From: Ancylobacter sp. WKF20
GTDB taxonomy: Bacteria; Pseudomonadota; Alphaproteobacteria; Rhizobiales; Xanthobacteraceae
Length of the DNA: 64,000 bases
NCBI RefSeq assembly: GCF_029760895.1
Contig: NZ_CP121679.1
Span: 2,418,001-2,482,000 of the forward strand
Direction: 5' to 3'
Shown: piece by piece, positions 44,795 through 58,818 of the stretch
Numbering within the stretch: the first letter of the stretch is position 1
Layout: each line of letters begins with the position of its first letter
The notes under the pieces: generated by a model
Databases searched by the model: none
What the model saw: the letters and a program-made list of their open reading frames with translations, nothing else
What the model was told of the DNA's origin: nothing
Position numbers and translations under genes: made by a program

Positions 44795-45154
44795 TCATGC
44801 CGCCAGCATCTTGCCGACCTCGTTGACGAGATCGCGCAGATGGAAGGGCTTGGACAGCACCTTCGCATCCTTCGGCGCCTTGCTGTCGGCGTTGAGCGCG
44901 ACGGCGGCGAAGCCGGTGATGAACATCACCTTGATGTCCGGGTCGAGCTCGGTCGCGCGGCGCGCCAGCTCGATTCCGTCCATCTCCGGCATGACGATGT
45001 CGGTCAGCAGCAGCTCGAACGGCTCCTCGCGCAGCCGGTCATAGGCCGAGCGGCCATTATCGAAGGAGGCAACGTCGTAACCGGCGTTCTCCAGCGCCTT
45101 CACCAGAAAGCGACGCATATCGTTGTCGTCTTCGGCGAGAAGGATCTTCAGCAT
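44795..45154 (-). CDS. cpdR: CpdR-type single-domain response regulator
   Basis: This 119-residue receiver domain is almost a textbook CpdR: ILLAEDDNDMRRFLVKALENAGYDV at the start, LLLTDIVMPEMDG with the phospho-Asp, FITGFAAVAL, and VLSKPFHLRDLV. In alphaproteobacteria unphosphorylated CpdR localises and primes ClpXP for cell-cycle proteolysis, under the CckA-ChpT phosphorelay. The open frame extends upstream but the ATG at 45154 gives the family start. Confidence 0.95.
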   Translation of the reverse strand: MLKILLAEDDNDMRRFLVKALENAGYDVASFDNGRSAYDRLREEPFELLLTDIVMPEMDGIELARRATELDPDIKVMFITGFAAVALNADSKAPKDAKVLSKPFHLRDLVNEVGKMLAA

Positions 45155-45528
45155 CCCTTGCACCCTGTTCACTCGCGGCGGAGGCGCAGGAGCGTTCTCC
45201 CGCATGCACGCCCGGCAGCCTGTTGCCTCATCGGTACTCCCTCTGCTCTTAGCACATCGTGAATCGCCAGGGGATGCGGGGCGTATCCACAGGCCAACGG
45301 CAGGCGCGCGACCTCCCCCAGCCCCGCGCAGGCCAAGGCGATCATAGGGCTGGCTGTGCACGACTCGCACGCTCGTGTTCACGCGCGGCCCACGCGGGCG
45401 CGTTCCTCGTTCCGCACCGGGAACGCTCATGTTAGAGAAGCATTGTTGCACGCTGGAGGCGCTGGGGCCTCACCGCCATCACCGTGAGGGGCGGCACGGC
45501 GACACACGGGGTTGAGCTGGTCCTTGAG
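45155..45528. other. Divergent control region between cpdR and the amidohydrolase gene
   Basis: This 374-bp stretch separates two divergent genes, so it must carry both promoters. No convincing -35/-10 pair, riboswitch or small RNA is visible to me. No recognisable coding sequence lies in it beyond upstream extensions of the two frames. Confidence 0.4.
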
Positions 45529-46416
45529 ATGATGGCTGTCATTGCCGAAACCATCGATCCCGCCTTCGAGGTCGTGATGCCGGCCCAGCCGGCCCTGCCG
45601 TTCCTGTTCAATTCGCCCCATAGCGGCATCGTCTATCCGCGCGCCTTCGTCGAGCAGTCGCGGCTCGATCTGCCGCTGCTGCGCCGCTCGGAGGACACGC
45701 TGGTCGACGCGTTGTTCGCCGATGTCACGCAGCTCGGCATGGCGTTCATGCGAGCGCATTTCCCGCGCTGCTATCTCGACGTGAACCGCGAGCCCTATGA
45801 GCTCGATCCCCGCATGTTCGAGGGGCGCCTGCCGGCCTATGCCAATACGCGCTCCATGCGCGTCTCCGGCGGGCTGGGCACCATCGCGCGAATCGTCGGC
45901 GAGGCGCAGGAGATCTATGCAAGGCGCATCCCGATCGACGACGCCATCGCCCGCATCGACACGCTCTACAAGCCCTATCACCGCACGCTGCGCCAGATCA
46001 TGACGCAGTTGCAGCGCAGCTTCGGCATGGCGGTGCTGGTTGACTGCCACTCCATGCCCTCCGGCTGCCAGCGCGAGGACCATTCCCGCATCGACATGGT
46101 GATCGGCGACCGCTACGGCACGAGCTGCGCGCCGGTGATTGCCGAGGTGCTGGAGAATGAGCTGCGCCGGCGGGGCTATTCGGTGGTGCGCAACAAGCCC
46201 TATGCGGGCGGCTTCATCACCGAGCATTACGGCAACCCGGCCTCGGGCGTTCACGCGGTGCAGATCGAGATCAACCGCGCGCTCTATATGCATGAGCCCA
46301 CTTATCGGGCATCCGATGCCTTCGAAACCGTCCGCACCGACCTTATCGAGGTAGCGGCAGCCCTGGGGAAAATCGCCCAGGTGGAGCTGACGGCGAGCCG
46401 GGCGGCGGCGGAATAA
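45529..46416 (+). CDS. N-formylglutamate amidohydrolase-family protein
   Basis: From the ATG at 45529 the product is 295 residues; an in-frame GTG at 45484 is also possible. The family motifs are FNSPHSGIVYPRAF at the N-terminus (metal ligand His), CYLDVNREPYELDP, VLVDCHSMPSG and ITEHYGNPASGVHAVQIEINRALYM. It should hydrolyse an N-formyl or similar amide, as in the last step of one histidine-degradation route. No other hut genes are adjacent, so I give no symbol. Confidence 0.88.
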   Translation: MMAVIAETIDPAFEVVMPAQPALPFLFNSPHSGIVYPRAFVEQSRLDLPLLRRSEDTLVDALFADVTQLGMAFMRAHFPRCYLDVNREPYELDPRMFEGRLPAYANTRSMRVSGGLGTIARIVGEAQEIYARRIPIDDAIARIDTLYKPYHRTLRQIMTQLQRSFGMAVLVDCHSMPSGCQREDHSRIDMVIGDRYGTSCAPVIAEVLENELRRRGYSVVRNKPYAGGFITEHYGNPASGVHAVQIEINRALYMHEPTYRASDAFETVRTDLIEVAAALGKIAQVELTASRAAAE

Positions 46417-46689
46417 GCTGAATCTTCAAAGACTTACGCTAAACACTACAAAAATGTGATCATGTGATGCAAAAGGCCGCATAACAGCCTTGCATTTTGG
46501 ACATGAGAGCTATACGAATTCTGCACGCTCGGATCCGGGCAGTTCATCCCTCACCCAAAAGGGTCGAGACCGCGACAAGCGGCCGGGACAGAACGCCCTG
46601 AAAACCAGCCACCCGGACAGGGTGTCGGGAACGCCAAGCGGATGTGACGAAGATCGGCGACAGCCGGCGCGACCCATCCGACCCGGCAC

Positions 46690-46788
46690 AAAAGAAAGAG
46701 GCCGCCCACGCGAAGCGAGAGCGGCCCAAGTCTAGGGAGGAAACGCCCAAGGAGGGCAGTACGGAGCGACGCCAATCGCTGCGTACGA
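46690..46788 (-). ncRNA. Small RNA copy 1 (suhB/alpha-r14-like)
   Basis: About 99 nt on the minus strand, the first of three related copies. The conserved core reads CCUUGGGCGUUUCCUCCC then UAGACUUGGGCCGCU, with an anti-Shine-Dalgarno UCCUCCC. It ends in a GGCCGC...GCGGCC hairpin (46700-46726) followed by UCUUUCUUUU, a Rho-independent terminator. Upstream, CTTGAT and ACATCT are 17 nt apart. The layout resembles the multicopy suhB / alpha-r14 small RNAs of alphaproteobacteria, which may pair with ribosome binding sites. Confidence 0.75.
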
Positions 46789-47256
46789 GTTGGAAGATGT
46801 AGGTGCATTGCGGAATAATCAAGGCACCCTCCGCCACTTTCTGGCATACCAGATACGCAAACTCCGCCGTGTGACAAAATTGCCGCGATAACGGCCCGCC
46901 CGGCGACCGCTACATCTTCATAAAGGCTCGCTTCCCGCCTCTCGCCAACCGCGAGACGCCCGATGCGGGCCTTGCTTGTTTTCGGCCCAAGGCGAGCTTT
47001 CGGGCCACGACAGCCAGGAGACGCCGAGTCGCGTCATCCCCTACGCCGCCCCTTCCCACTACAATGGCGACCAGCCCACGCTCGGCGCCCGCACCGGGTC
47101 AGCCCCGCGCGGCGATCTTAATCCGCGCGCGGGCGCCGCGCCTTCGCTCATGCGACCAGTGACGCGCCGCCCCAGCGCCACCGTGCCCGATGACGGGCAA
47201 ATGAGGTGCGCGCCTCCGGCGAGGGAGCGGACACGTAAGTGAGCTTTGAGGGGCTG
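46789..47256. other. Spacer between small RNA copies 1 and 2
   Basis: This 468-bp stretch holds the copy-1 promoter near its left end. The remainder is GC-rich without a coding frame or a further copy of the conserved core that I can recognise; only short open frames on both strands are present and none looks like a protein. Confidence 0.5.
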
Positions 47257-47359
47257 AAAAGAAAGAGGCCGCTCGCGCGAAAGCGGAGCGGCCCAAGTCT
47301 AGGGAGGAAACGCCCAAGAAGGGCGGCCGGGGCGCGACGCCAATCACGCCCGGGCACTG
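47257..47359 (-). ncRNA. Small RNA copy 2 (suhB/alpha-r14-like)
   Basis: About 103 nt on the minus strand. The core is the same as copy 1, except CUUCUUGGGCG in the first part. The terminator hairpin uses GGCCGCUCCGC...GCGAGCGGCC followed by UCUUUCUUUU. The promoter is the best of the three: CTTGCT, 17 nt, GTATAT (rightmost base of the -35 near 47394). Confidence 0.78.
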
Positions 47360-47600
47360 AGGTTGATATACCGGTGCATCGCACAAATAGCAAGGCTCAA
47401 ACGAAAGAAACGAAACCGACCTCACCAGAGCGTGAGCGCGAATGACGCAAATCGCGCCCCGTGCGCGCATCGACGGCAGCGACCAACCCAGCGTAGGCAG
47501 CGGGAACTGCGCGGCGGCACACGGCATCGCACGCACAAGCCCAGCCCCTCGGCACCCTCATTGGGCCGACAAATAAAATTCAACGATTTCAAGGGGTTAT

Positions 47601-47700
47601 AAAAAGAAAGGGGCCGCTCACGTTGCCGGAGCGGCCCAAGTCTAGGGAGGAAACGCCCAAGGAGGGCGGCGGTGGGGCAACGCCAATCGCCTCACCGCAC
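47601..47700 (-). ncRNA. Small RNA copy 3 (suhB/alpha-r14-like)
   Basis: About 100 nt on the minus strand with the same CCUUGGGCGUUUCCUCCC core. The terminator hairpin is GGCCGCUCCGG...GAGCGGCC with CUUUCUUUUU. TTGCGC and CATATT, 17 nt apart, form a promoter. It lies 254 bp from a HisN/inositol-monophosphatase-family gene, matching the setting after which the suhB RNA was named. Confidence 0.78.
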
Positions 47701-47953
47701 TGCAATAATATGGCAGCTTCACTGCCCGAGCGCAACGGATAGGCATGCCCAATCCTTCATCTTGTCGGAATGGCAGCCATGCGCTGAGCGCGCAGCAGGT
47801 GAGGCGCGCACCTCAGCGTTCCACGCGCATCATCCCAGAGCGCCCTGCCACACCCCCATGCCTCCCCCGCCCGGCCAATTGCCGAGCCGGGCGCGGCCCG
47901 ATATGCGTTGCGGGAAAGCGCCGGGCGGCCGGCGGGCAGCGGGAGCGGGGCGC

Positions 47954-48739
47954 ATGGGCGCGGTGGATTTCGAGACTTTCGTGCACGAACTGGCGACGGT
48001 CTCCGGCCAGGCCATCCTGCCCTTCTTCCGCACCGCCATCGGCGTCGAGGACAAGAACAGCGGCGGCGCCTTCGATCCGGTCACCGCGGCTGACCGCGCC
48101 GCCGAGCAGGCGATGCGCACGCTGATCCGCCGCCATTTCCCCAGCCACGGCGTGCGCGGCGAGGAATTCCCCGATGAGGGTCTCGACGCGGAATATGTCT
48201 GGGTGCTCGACCCGATCGACGGCACCAAGTCCTTCATCACCGGCCTGCCCGCCTGGGGCACGCTGATCGGCCTGTGCCGTGAGGACGAGCCAGCCTATGG
48301 CATGATGCACCAGCCCTTCATTGGCGAGCGCTTCTATGGCGACGGCGCCACGGCGCGCTATCGCGGCCCGGCCGGGGAGCGGCGCCTGCGCGTGCGCCCC
48401 TGTGCGGCGCTGGAGGACGCGATCCTGCTCACCACCTCGCCGCTGCTGATGGAAGAGGCCGACCGCGCCCTCTATCGCGCGGTGGAGGAGCGTGCCCGCC
48501 TGCCGCGCTATGGCGGCGACTGCTACGCCTATTGCATGCTCGCGGCGGGCCATGTCGATCTCGTCATCGAGACCAACCTCAAGGCGTTCGACATATTGCC
48601 GCTTGTCCCCGTCATTCGCGGCGCGGGCGGCATTGTCACGAGCTGGGAAGGCACAGATGACCTGTCGAGCGGCCGGGTGATCGCGGCCGGTGACCCGCGC
48701 ACCCACGAAGCCGCGCTGAAAGTGCTCCAGCAGGGCTGA
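47954..48739 (+). CDS. hisN: Histidinol-phosphatase (HisN, inositol monophosphatase family)
   Basis: I start at the ATG at 47954 (MGAVDFETFVHEL), giving 261 residues; the longer open frame runs into the small RNA region. The metal-binding motifs are present: GVRGEEFPDEG, then VLDPIDGTKSFITG, and GGDCYAYCMLAAGHVDLVIE near the C-terminus. HisN-type enzymes take the histidinol-phosphate step of histidine synthesis in many alphaproteobacteria; a general inositol phosphatase remains possible. Confidence 0.85.
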   Translation: MGAVDFETFVHELATVSGQAILPFFRTAIGVEDKNSGGAFDPVTAADRAAEQAMRTLIRRHFPSHGVRGEEFPDEGLDAEYVWVLDPIDGTKSFITGLPAWGTLIGLCREDEPAYGMMHQPFIGERFYGDGATARYRGPAGERRLRVRPCAALEDAILLTTSPLLMEEADRALYRAVEERARLPRYGGDCYAYCMLAAGHVDLVIETNLKAFDILPLVPVIRGAGGIVTSWEGTDDLSSGRVIAAGDPRTHEAALKVLQQG

Positions 48740-48768
48740 GAGCGGCGTCCCGCCTGCGCGGAAAAGAT

Positions 48769-49728
48769 CTAGCGCGCGCTGCCCGGAATGAAGGCGTCGA
48801 AGGCGGCGAGCAGCGGCTCGCGGAAGGCGTCGCGCTCCTGCAGCAATTCGTGCCGCGCGCCGGGAATGACCAGGCTCGCCCCGGCGATCAGCCGCGTGCC
48901 GAAACGCTCAATGGCCGGCGTCGAAACGATCTGGTCGTCGCCCGCCGCCACCATCAGCAGCGGCTGACGGATCGCCCGCGCGGTCTGCGGCTCGGCGAAG
49001 CGGTCCATCAGGTCGAAGGCGGCCGTCACCCAGCCAATGGTCGGCGGGCCGACATCGAGCTGCGGCTGCTCCATGGTGATGGTGAGGTTGCGGGCGAAAC
49101 GCGCCGGGTCCGAGGTCAGCCGGTTGCCGTCGAAATGGAACTCGTTGAGCCGCACCCGACGCCCACGCGGCACATAGGCGCGCGAAAAGCCAATGCCGGT
49201 GAGCACGCGCGCCAGCCGCCGCGCCGCCACATCATGCTTGACCAGCGACAGCTCCAGCATGGGCGCGACGAGGAACATGCGGTCGAAGATGCGCTCGCCC
49301 GCGCGCGCGGAATCGAGAAGAATCGCGGCACCCATGGAATGGGCGAGCGCGAAGAACGGCGCCGGACAGGACGGGATGACCACCTCGCGCATGAAGGCTT
49401 CGAGGTCGTACTGATAATCCGCGAAGTCCTCGACATGCCCCTTCATCGGGTTGCGCAGCAGGCGCTGCGAGCCGCCCTGCCCGCGCCAGTCCATCGCGGC
49501 GACCGTGAAGCCGCGCTTTATGAGGTCGCGCACCGTCTCGAAATACTTCTCGATCTTCTCGGTGCGCCCGGCGAACAGGCACACCGTGCCAAGCGCGGGC
49601 CCCTCCGGATCCCAGCGGGCGAAGCGCAGCGATACGCCATCCGCCGTGGCGACCTGTCCGGTCTGCGCGCCCGCGGGCACGGGGTTGTCCTTGGTGCTGA
49701 ACAGCGTCATCAGGCGGGCATCTTGCAC
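48769..49728 (-). CDS. Alpha/beta hydrolase, lysophospholipase-like
   Basis: This 319-residue protein resembles PldB-type lysophospholipases and monoacylglycerol lipases: CLFAGRTEKIEKYFETVRDL, the MDWRGQGGS block, and the nucleophile elbow LAHSMGAAILL. A late VAAGDDQIV (Asp) and GARHELLQE (His) complete the triad. A second in-frame ATG at 49710 could be the start. It converges with hisN. Confidence 0.88.
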   Translation of the reverse strand: MQDARLMTLFSTKDNPVPAGAQTGQVATADGVSLRFARWDPEGPALGTVCLFAGRTEKIEKYFETVRDLIKRGFTVAAMDWRGQGGSQRLLRNPMKGHVEDFADYQYDLEAFMREVVIPSCPAPFFALAHSMGAAILLDSARAGERIFDRMFLVAPMLELSLVKHDVAARRLARVLTGIGFSRAYVPRGRRVRLNEFHFDGNRLTSDPARFARNLTITMEQPQLDVGPPTIGWVTAAFDLMDRFAEPQTARAIRQPLLMVAAGDDQIVSTPAIERFGTRLIAGASLVIPGARHELLQERDAFREPLLAAFDAFIPGSAR

Positions 49729-49856
49729 GAGGGAGACCGGAAGGCGAGAGCAGGCGGGCGCACACGTCGCGCGCGCTGGGCAGCGCTTATAACGAAGCCA
49801 TGTGACGGAACAAACCGACCGTACGAGCGGACACGAGAGTCGCGGCGATCACCGGT

Positions 49857-50216
49857 TCAATAGCGCTTGTCGCCGAAGCCAATGACCTTCATGCCGTTGA
49901 TCGCGCCCGACATGGCATCGACGATGAGCTGCACCCGTTCCCCGCGCGGCCCGTTCGCCTCCATGAGCAGCGTCGGCCCCCGACGGCGGATGACGGAGAT
50001 GTTGGTGAAGCCGCGCGCCGCCAGCATCCGCGTCGCCGCCTCGTCGTCCACCTCGCCGCCGCGCGCGGGCGGTGCGTTGTAGGGATCGAACGGACCGGGA
50101 GGCGGGCCATAGGGGCCAGGCGGCGGGTAGCCCTGGGCGAGCGTGCTCCCCCCGCTCGCGGCGGCGAGCAGGACCACAAGCACGATCCGCGCGGATAATC
50201 GCCTGCGCACGCGCAT
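49857..50216 (-). CDS. Periplasmic PepSY-like small protein
   Basis: From the ATG at 50216 (a GTG at 50243 is also possible) the product is 119 residues with a signal peptide (RIVLVVLLAAASGGSTLA), then a Pro/Gly/Tyr-rich stretch and a small domain (ATRMLAARGFTNISVIRRRG...MEANGPRGERVQLIVDAMSGAINGM). This domain recurs, weakly, in the protein encoded at 51029-51973. It looks like a single PepSY-type module. Confidence 0.72.
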   Translation of the reverse strand: MRVRRRLSARIVLVVLLAAASGGSTLAQGYPPPGPYGPPPGPFDPYNAPPARGGEVDDEAATRMLAARGFTNISVIRRRGPTLLMEANGPRGERVQLIVDAMSGAINGMKVIGFGDKRY

Positions 50217-50384
50217 CCTCTCTCGACCGGGGCCTTCGCTCACCTAGAACAACAGCCGTGAACCGGGGCGGAGCACCCCGTTCATCCAGCGTTCATCTTC
50301 GGCCGCCGACCCGCGCGCCCCCTCTTGCGCCGGCCAAAGGCCTTCCTATCTCGAAGATGTACCGGCCCGATGGCGGTACGCAAA

Positions 50385-50447
50385 CCGGGTCCGGCTCAGG
50401 AGAGCGGACCTATCAATCGCATGTCGCTTGAATGTGAGGATATGCCT
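50385..50447 (+). promoter_or_regulatory. ROSE-like RNA thermometer ahead of hsp20
   Basis: In the 5' leader of the small heat-shock gene, UCGCU (50424-50428) can pair with AGGA (50437-50440), with the central G bulged, exactly the U(U/C)GCU motif of ROSE elements that mask the Shine-Dalgarno of rhizobial hsp20 genes. The AGGA is 7 nt before the ATG. Upstream hairpins were not folded. Confidence 0.55.
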
Positions 50448-50939
50448 ATGCGTACGTTTGATTTCACCCCCCTGCAGCGCTCGACCGTGGGCTTCGACCG
50501 CCTGTTCTCCCTGCTCGACCAGATGGGCACGGTGGACAGCACGACGACCTACCCGCCCTATAATATCGAGCGCACCGGCGAGAACGCCTACCGCATCACC
50601 GTGGCGGTCGCCGGCTTCACCGATCAGGATCTCGACATCGAGGTGAAGGAAAATACCCTTGCCATCCGCGGCGACCGCAAGGTCGAGAGCGCGGGCAATG
50701 CTCCCGGCGAGGTGCTCTATCAGGGCATCGCCGCGCGCGCCTTCGAGCGCCGCTTCCAGCTCGCCGATCATGTGGAGGTGCGGGGCGCGAGCCTCGCCAA
50801 TGGCCTGCTCCATGTCGACCTCGTGCGGGAAATCCCCGAGGCGATGAAGCCGCGCCGCATCCCGATCGCCGCCAGCAGCGCGACCCCGCGCGTGCTTGAG
50901 GCGAAGGTGAACGAGCCCGCCGACGCCAAGGCGGCGTGA
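50448..50939 (+). CDS. Small heat-shock protein Hsp20 (IbpA-like)
   Basis: This 163-residue chaperone starts MRTFDFTPLQRSTVGFDRLF, the standard N-terminus of alphaproteobacterial IbpA-like proteins, so the ATG at 50448 is preferred to an ATG 6 nt earlier. The alpha-crystallin domain spans about YNIERTGENAYRITVAVAGF to the GLLHVDLVREIPE segment. It holds unfolding proteins in the cytoplasm. A strong terminator follows and a ROSE-like element precedes it. Confidence 0.95.
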   Translation: MRTFDFTPLQRSTVGFDRLFSLLDQMGTVDSTTTYPPYNIERTGENAYRITVAVAGFTDQDLDIEVKENTLAIRGDRKVESAGNAPGEVLYQGIAARAFERRFQLADHVEVRGASLANGLLHVDLVREIPEAMKPRRIPIAASSATPRVLEAKVNEPADAKAA

Positions 50940-50989
50940 CGCTCCGCGACGTCGAGCGCGGCTCGACCGCGCTCTCTTCCGATAAGTCG

Positions 50990-51020
50990 GCGCCCCGGGA
51001 GACCGGGGCGCTTTGTTTTT
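50990..51020 (+). terminator. Rho-independent terminator after hsp20
   Basis: GCGCCCCGG-GAGA-CCGGGGCGC forms a 9-bp GC stem followed by TTTGTTTTT. It lies 50 bp past the hsp20 stop and just before the 3' end of the convergent periplasmic protein gene. Confidence 0.9.
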
Positions 51021-51028
51021 GACGGGGA

Positions 51029-51973
51029 TCAGGGCGCCGGCGCCGGCGTCGTCCCTCCGCCATCGCGGGCGATGACCGAGGCGGTGCCGGCGGAGCCGTC
51101 AGGCGCGCCCGTGCCGACGCCCGTGCCCACGCCCGCCGCCGCGCCGGATGGCGCAGTGCCGGGCGGCACGGCAACGCCGGGAATGACCCGGATCGGACCA
51201 TTGGCGACGGCGGGAGCCGGAGCCTGGGCGGGCGCCGGGGCGGCGGCGGCCGGCGGATTGGCCGGTAGGGTCGTGGGGGGCGGAGAGGACGGCGGATTAT
51301 AGGCGCCGGGGCCGGTATCGACCTCGTCCACCGAATCGTCCGTATCCGGCCCCTGCGGCACGGCGGAGGGCGCCATGGGCCCCTGCCCGGCCGGCGGAAC
51401 GGCGGCGAATTCCGGCTGGCGCGTGGGCGGCAGCGGCGGCTGGGCCGGAAGCGCTAGGGGTTGCGCCACTTGCGGGGCGACTTGGCGGCCGACCACGCCG
51501 CCCATGCCGCTCGGCACATTCAGTGCGGCCGGCGGCGGGTTCCAGCCGCCATTGCCGGGCGGCGGTGCGCCATAGCCGGTGGCGCTGGCATCCGGCCCGA
51601 TCGGAATCATCGAGATGATGCGTCCGCTCATGGCGTCGATGCGCACGCGCTGGCGCATGCCGCGCGGATCAGTGGCATCGACCGCGTAGATGTTGCTGCC
51701 CGCCCGCACGCGCCCGACATTGCTCATGCCCATAGAGCGCAGCATCGGCTCCACATCCTGCGGCGGCAGGGCGACGGGCGGCGCATTGTAGTCGGCGGGG
51801 CCCGGCTGGCTGTAGGCGTTGAGGTCCAGGTCGATATAGGGCTGCACATATGGCCGGCCGTAAGGCCGATCATAGGACTGCGCCGCCGCCGGGGCGGCGG
51901 TGACGAGGAGAGCGGCAGCCGCGAGCAGGTGCCGCGAGCGGAGCCGGGCGACACGGGCCGGAAGGGCGGGCAT
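51029..51973 (-). CDS. Proline-rich periplasmic protein with PepSY-like module
   Basis: The ATG at 51973 follows GGAGG by 5 nt, and the 314-residue product has a signal peptide (RHLLAAAALLVTAAPAAAQ). A module near residues 55-130 (VEPMLRSMGMSNVGRVRAG...MRQRVRIDAMSGRIISM) parallels the protein encoded at 49857. The remaining half is low-complexity Pro/Ala/Gly. The reading points to an exported scaffold or envelope protein; the function is unknown. Confidence 0.75.
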   Translation of the reverse strand: MPALPARVARLRSRHLLAAAALLVTAAPAAAQSYDRPYGRPYVQPYIDLDLNAYSQPGPADYNAPPVALPPQDVEPMLRSMGMSNVGRVRAGSNIYAVDATDPRGMRQRVRIDAMSGRIISMIPIGPDASATGYGAPPPGNGGWNPPPAALNVPSGMGGVVGRQVAPQVAQPLALPAQPPLPPTRQPEFAAVPPAGQGPMAPSAVPQGPDTDDSVDEVDTGPGAYNPPSSPPPTTLPANPPAAAAPAPAQAPAPAVANGPIRVIPGVAVPPGTAPSGAAAGVGTGVGTGAPDGSAGTASVIARDGGGTTPAPAP

Positions 51974-52297
51974 GGAAGCCTCCGAAGGGATCGTTCCGAA
52001 GCGGCATAACAGCGCGCGAATACGGCAAGGGCAGGACGAAGCCGCCCAGCCCCCGGTAACGGCACGCCGCGCCAGCCTGCCACAGCGAGGCTTGCGCGAG
52101 GCTCGCAGACGCCACACCCAGCCGAAACCGGCGGATCAGTGGCACCCGATCACGGGCAAGAGCATTGCGCCGGGAATCACGTCGCCTTACCGTTCCTTTC
52201 GTCGGACGGGGGCTGCTCCGCAACAAGTCGCAAAAATCGCCGGGATCGGCTATGTCACGGCGCTTGTGCGCGGACAGCAATTCTGGCATCTTCGCGA

Positions 52298-52326
52298 TTG
52301 ATAGGGAAGCTATGCTGTCCTATAAT
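52298..52326 (+). promoter_or_regulatory. Sigma-70-type promoter of gltBD
   Basis: TTGATA (52298-52303), 17 nt, TATAAT (52321-52326). It lies 155 bp before the gltB ATG in a 507-bp intergenic region between the minus-strand periplasmic protein gene and gltB. Nothing else is recognised in the region. Confidence 0.7.
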
Positions 52327-52480
52327 GGGATGAGGTCGCCGCTCGGCTGCGCAGGATGCGACGCGGGGCGGGCCGAAACGCGCGTCATTTGAGAACGGCG
52401 AGCATCTTCGCGGGGGGAGCGCCCCGCGGGAACGGAAAGCATCCGGCACGCCGAAGCACGACCCGAAGGGAGATACGGGG

Positions 52481-57211
<4,731 letters not shown>

Positions 57212-57382
57212 CCGCCTGCCCCCTCCCGCGGGAGCGGCAGGGAAGGCCCCGACAACGGGCCACGACCGTCGTCGTGGCGCGGCCGTGTGCCGCGCCGTCA
57301 TTTTCCAACTGGCACGTTTGATGTATCTGCACCGGGGGCTAGAACGCCTCCAGGGTGGCGGTGCTCCGCGAAAGAGGGCGCA

Positions 57383-58807
57383 ATGGGTAAGGTTACGGGC
57401 TTTCTCGAGATCGATCGGCGCGAGGCGAAGTATCAGCCGGCGTCCGACCGCATTCGCCATTTCCGCGAGTTCACCCTGCCGCTGCCGGATGCGGAAGTCG
57501 CCAACCAGGCCTCGCGCTGCATGGATTGCGGCGTGCCGTTCTGCCATGGGCCGAATGGCTGCCCGGTGCACAACCAGATCCCGGACTGGAACGACCTCGT
57601 CTATAACGGGAACTGGGAGGAAGCCGCGCGCAACCTCCACTCGACCAACAACTTCCCGGAATTCACCGGCCGCATCTGCCCCGCGCCCTGCGAGGAAGCC
57701 TGCACGCTGAACCTGGAAGACGTGCCCGTCACCATCAAGACGGTCGAACAGGCCATCGCCGACAAGGCGTGGAAGGCCGGCTGGGTGAAGCCCGAGCCGC
57801 CCTCGACCCGCACCGGCAAGACCGTCGCCATCGTCGGCTCCGGCCCGGCCGGTCTTGCGGCCGCCCAGCAGCTCGCCCGCACCGGCCACGATGTCCATGT
57901 GTTCGAGCGCGAGCCCAAGGCCGGCGGCCTGCTGCGCTACGGCATCCCGGACTTCAAGATGGAGAAGCACTACATCGACCGCCGCGTGGCGCAGATGGAG
58001 GCCGAGGGCGTCACCTTCCATTACGGGGTGAATGTCGGCGTTACCAAGCCGCTCGACGAACTGCTCGCGCAGTATGACGCGGTGCTGATGTGCGGCGGCT
58101 CGGAATCCCCGCGCAATCCCGGCCTGCCCGGCCAGGAGCTGGAAGGCGTGCATTACGCCATGCCCTATCTGGTGCAGCAGAACCGCCGCATCGGCCGTGA
58201 GGATGTGAGCCGCGAGACCCCGATCCTCGCCGCCGGCAAGCATGTCGTGGTCATCGGCGGTGGCGACACGGCGTCCGACTGCGTCGGCACCTCCTTCCGC
58301 CAGGGCGCGCTTTCCGTTCACCAGCTCGACATCCGCGCGGTGCCGCCGCTGAAGGAAGACAAGCTGGCCGTGTGGCCGTATTGGCCGACCAAGTTCCGCA
58401 CCTCCACCAGCCAGGCCGAGGGCGCCGACCGCGAATTCGCCGCCGCGACCCTCGCCATCGAAGGCAAGAAGGGCCACGTCACCGCGGTGAAGTGCGCCCG
58501 CGTCGATGCCAAGCGCCAGCCCATTCCCGGCACCGAGTTCCTCATCAAGGCGGACCTCGTCTTCATCGCGCTCGGCTTCGCGCATCCGGTGCGCGAGGGG
58601 ATGCTGGAGCAGTCCGGCCTCGGTCTCGACAAGCGCGGCAATGTCGCGGCGACCGAGCTCGACTACGCGACCAGCGTGCCGAAGCTGTTCGCCGCCGGCG
58701 ACATGCGGCGCGGCCAGTCGCTGGTCGTGTGGGCGATCCGCGAGGGCCGGCAGGCCGCCGCCTCCATCGACACCTTCCTGATGGGCGCGACGGTTCTGCC
58801 GCGCTGA
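57383..58807 (+). CDS. gltD: Glutamate synthase (NADPH) small chain
   Basis: From the ATG at 57383 the product is 474 residues. Two N-terminal cysteine clusters for 4Fe-4S centres are visible ([17 protein letters not shown] and CPAPCEEAC), then the FAD fold [18 protein letters not shown], the NADPH fold [15 protein letters not shown] and a final FAD contact [18 protein letters not shown]. It supplies electrons to GltB. The preceding 171-bp gap shows no clear promoter. Confidence 0.97.
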   Translation: MGKVTGFLEIDRREAKYQPASDRIRHFREFTLPLPDAEVANQASRCMDCGVPFCHGPNGCPVHNQIPDWNDLVYNGNWEEAARNLHSTNNFPEFTGRICPAPCEEACTLNLEDVPVTIKTVEQAIADKAWKAGWVKPEPPSTRTGKTVAIVGSGPAGLAAAQQLARTGHDVHVFEREPKAGGLLRYGIPDFKMEKHYIDRRVAQMEAEGVTFHYGVNVGVTKPLDELLAQYDAVLMCGGSESPRNPGLPGQELEGVHYAMPYLVQQNRRIGREDVSRETPILAAGKHVVVIGGGDTASDCVGTSFRQGALSVHQLDIRAVPPLKEDKLAVWPYWPTKFRTSTSQAEGADREFAAATLAIEGKKGHVTAVKCARVDAKRQPIPGTEFLIKADLVFIALGFAHPVREGMLEQSGLGLDKRGNVAATELDYATSVPKLFAAGDMRRGQSLVVWAIREGRQAAASIDTFLMGATVLPR

Positions 58808-58818
58808 GGACAACGCTG

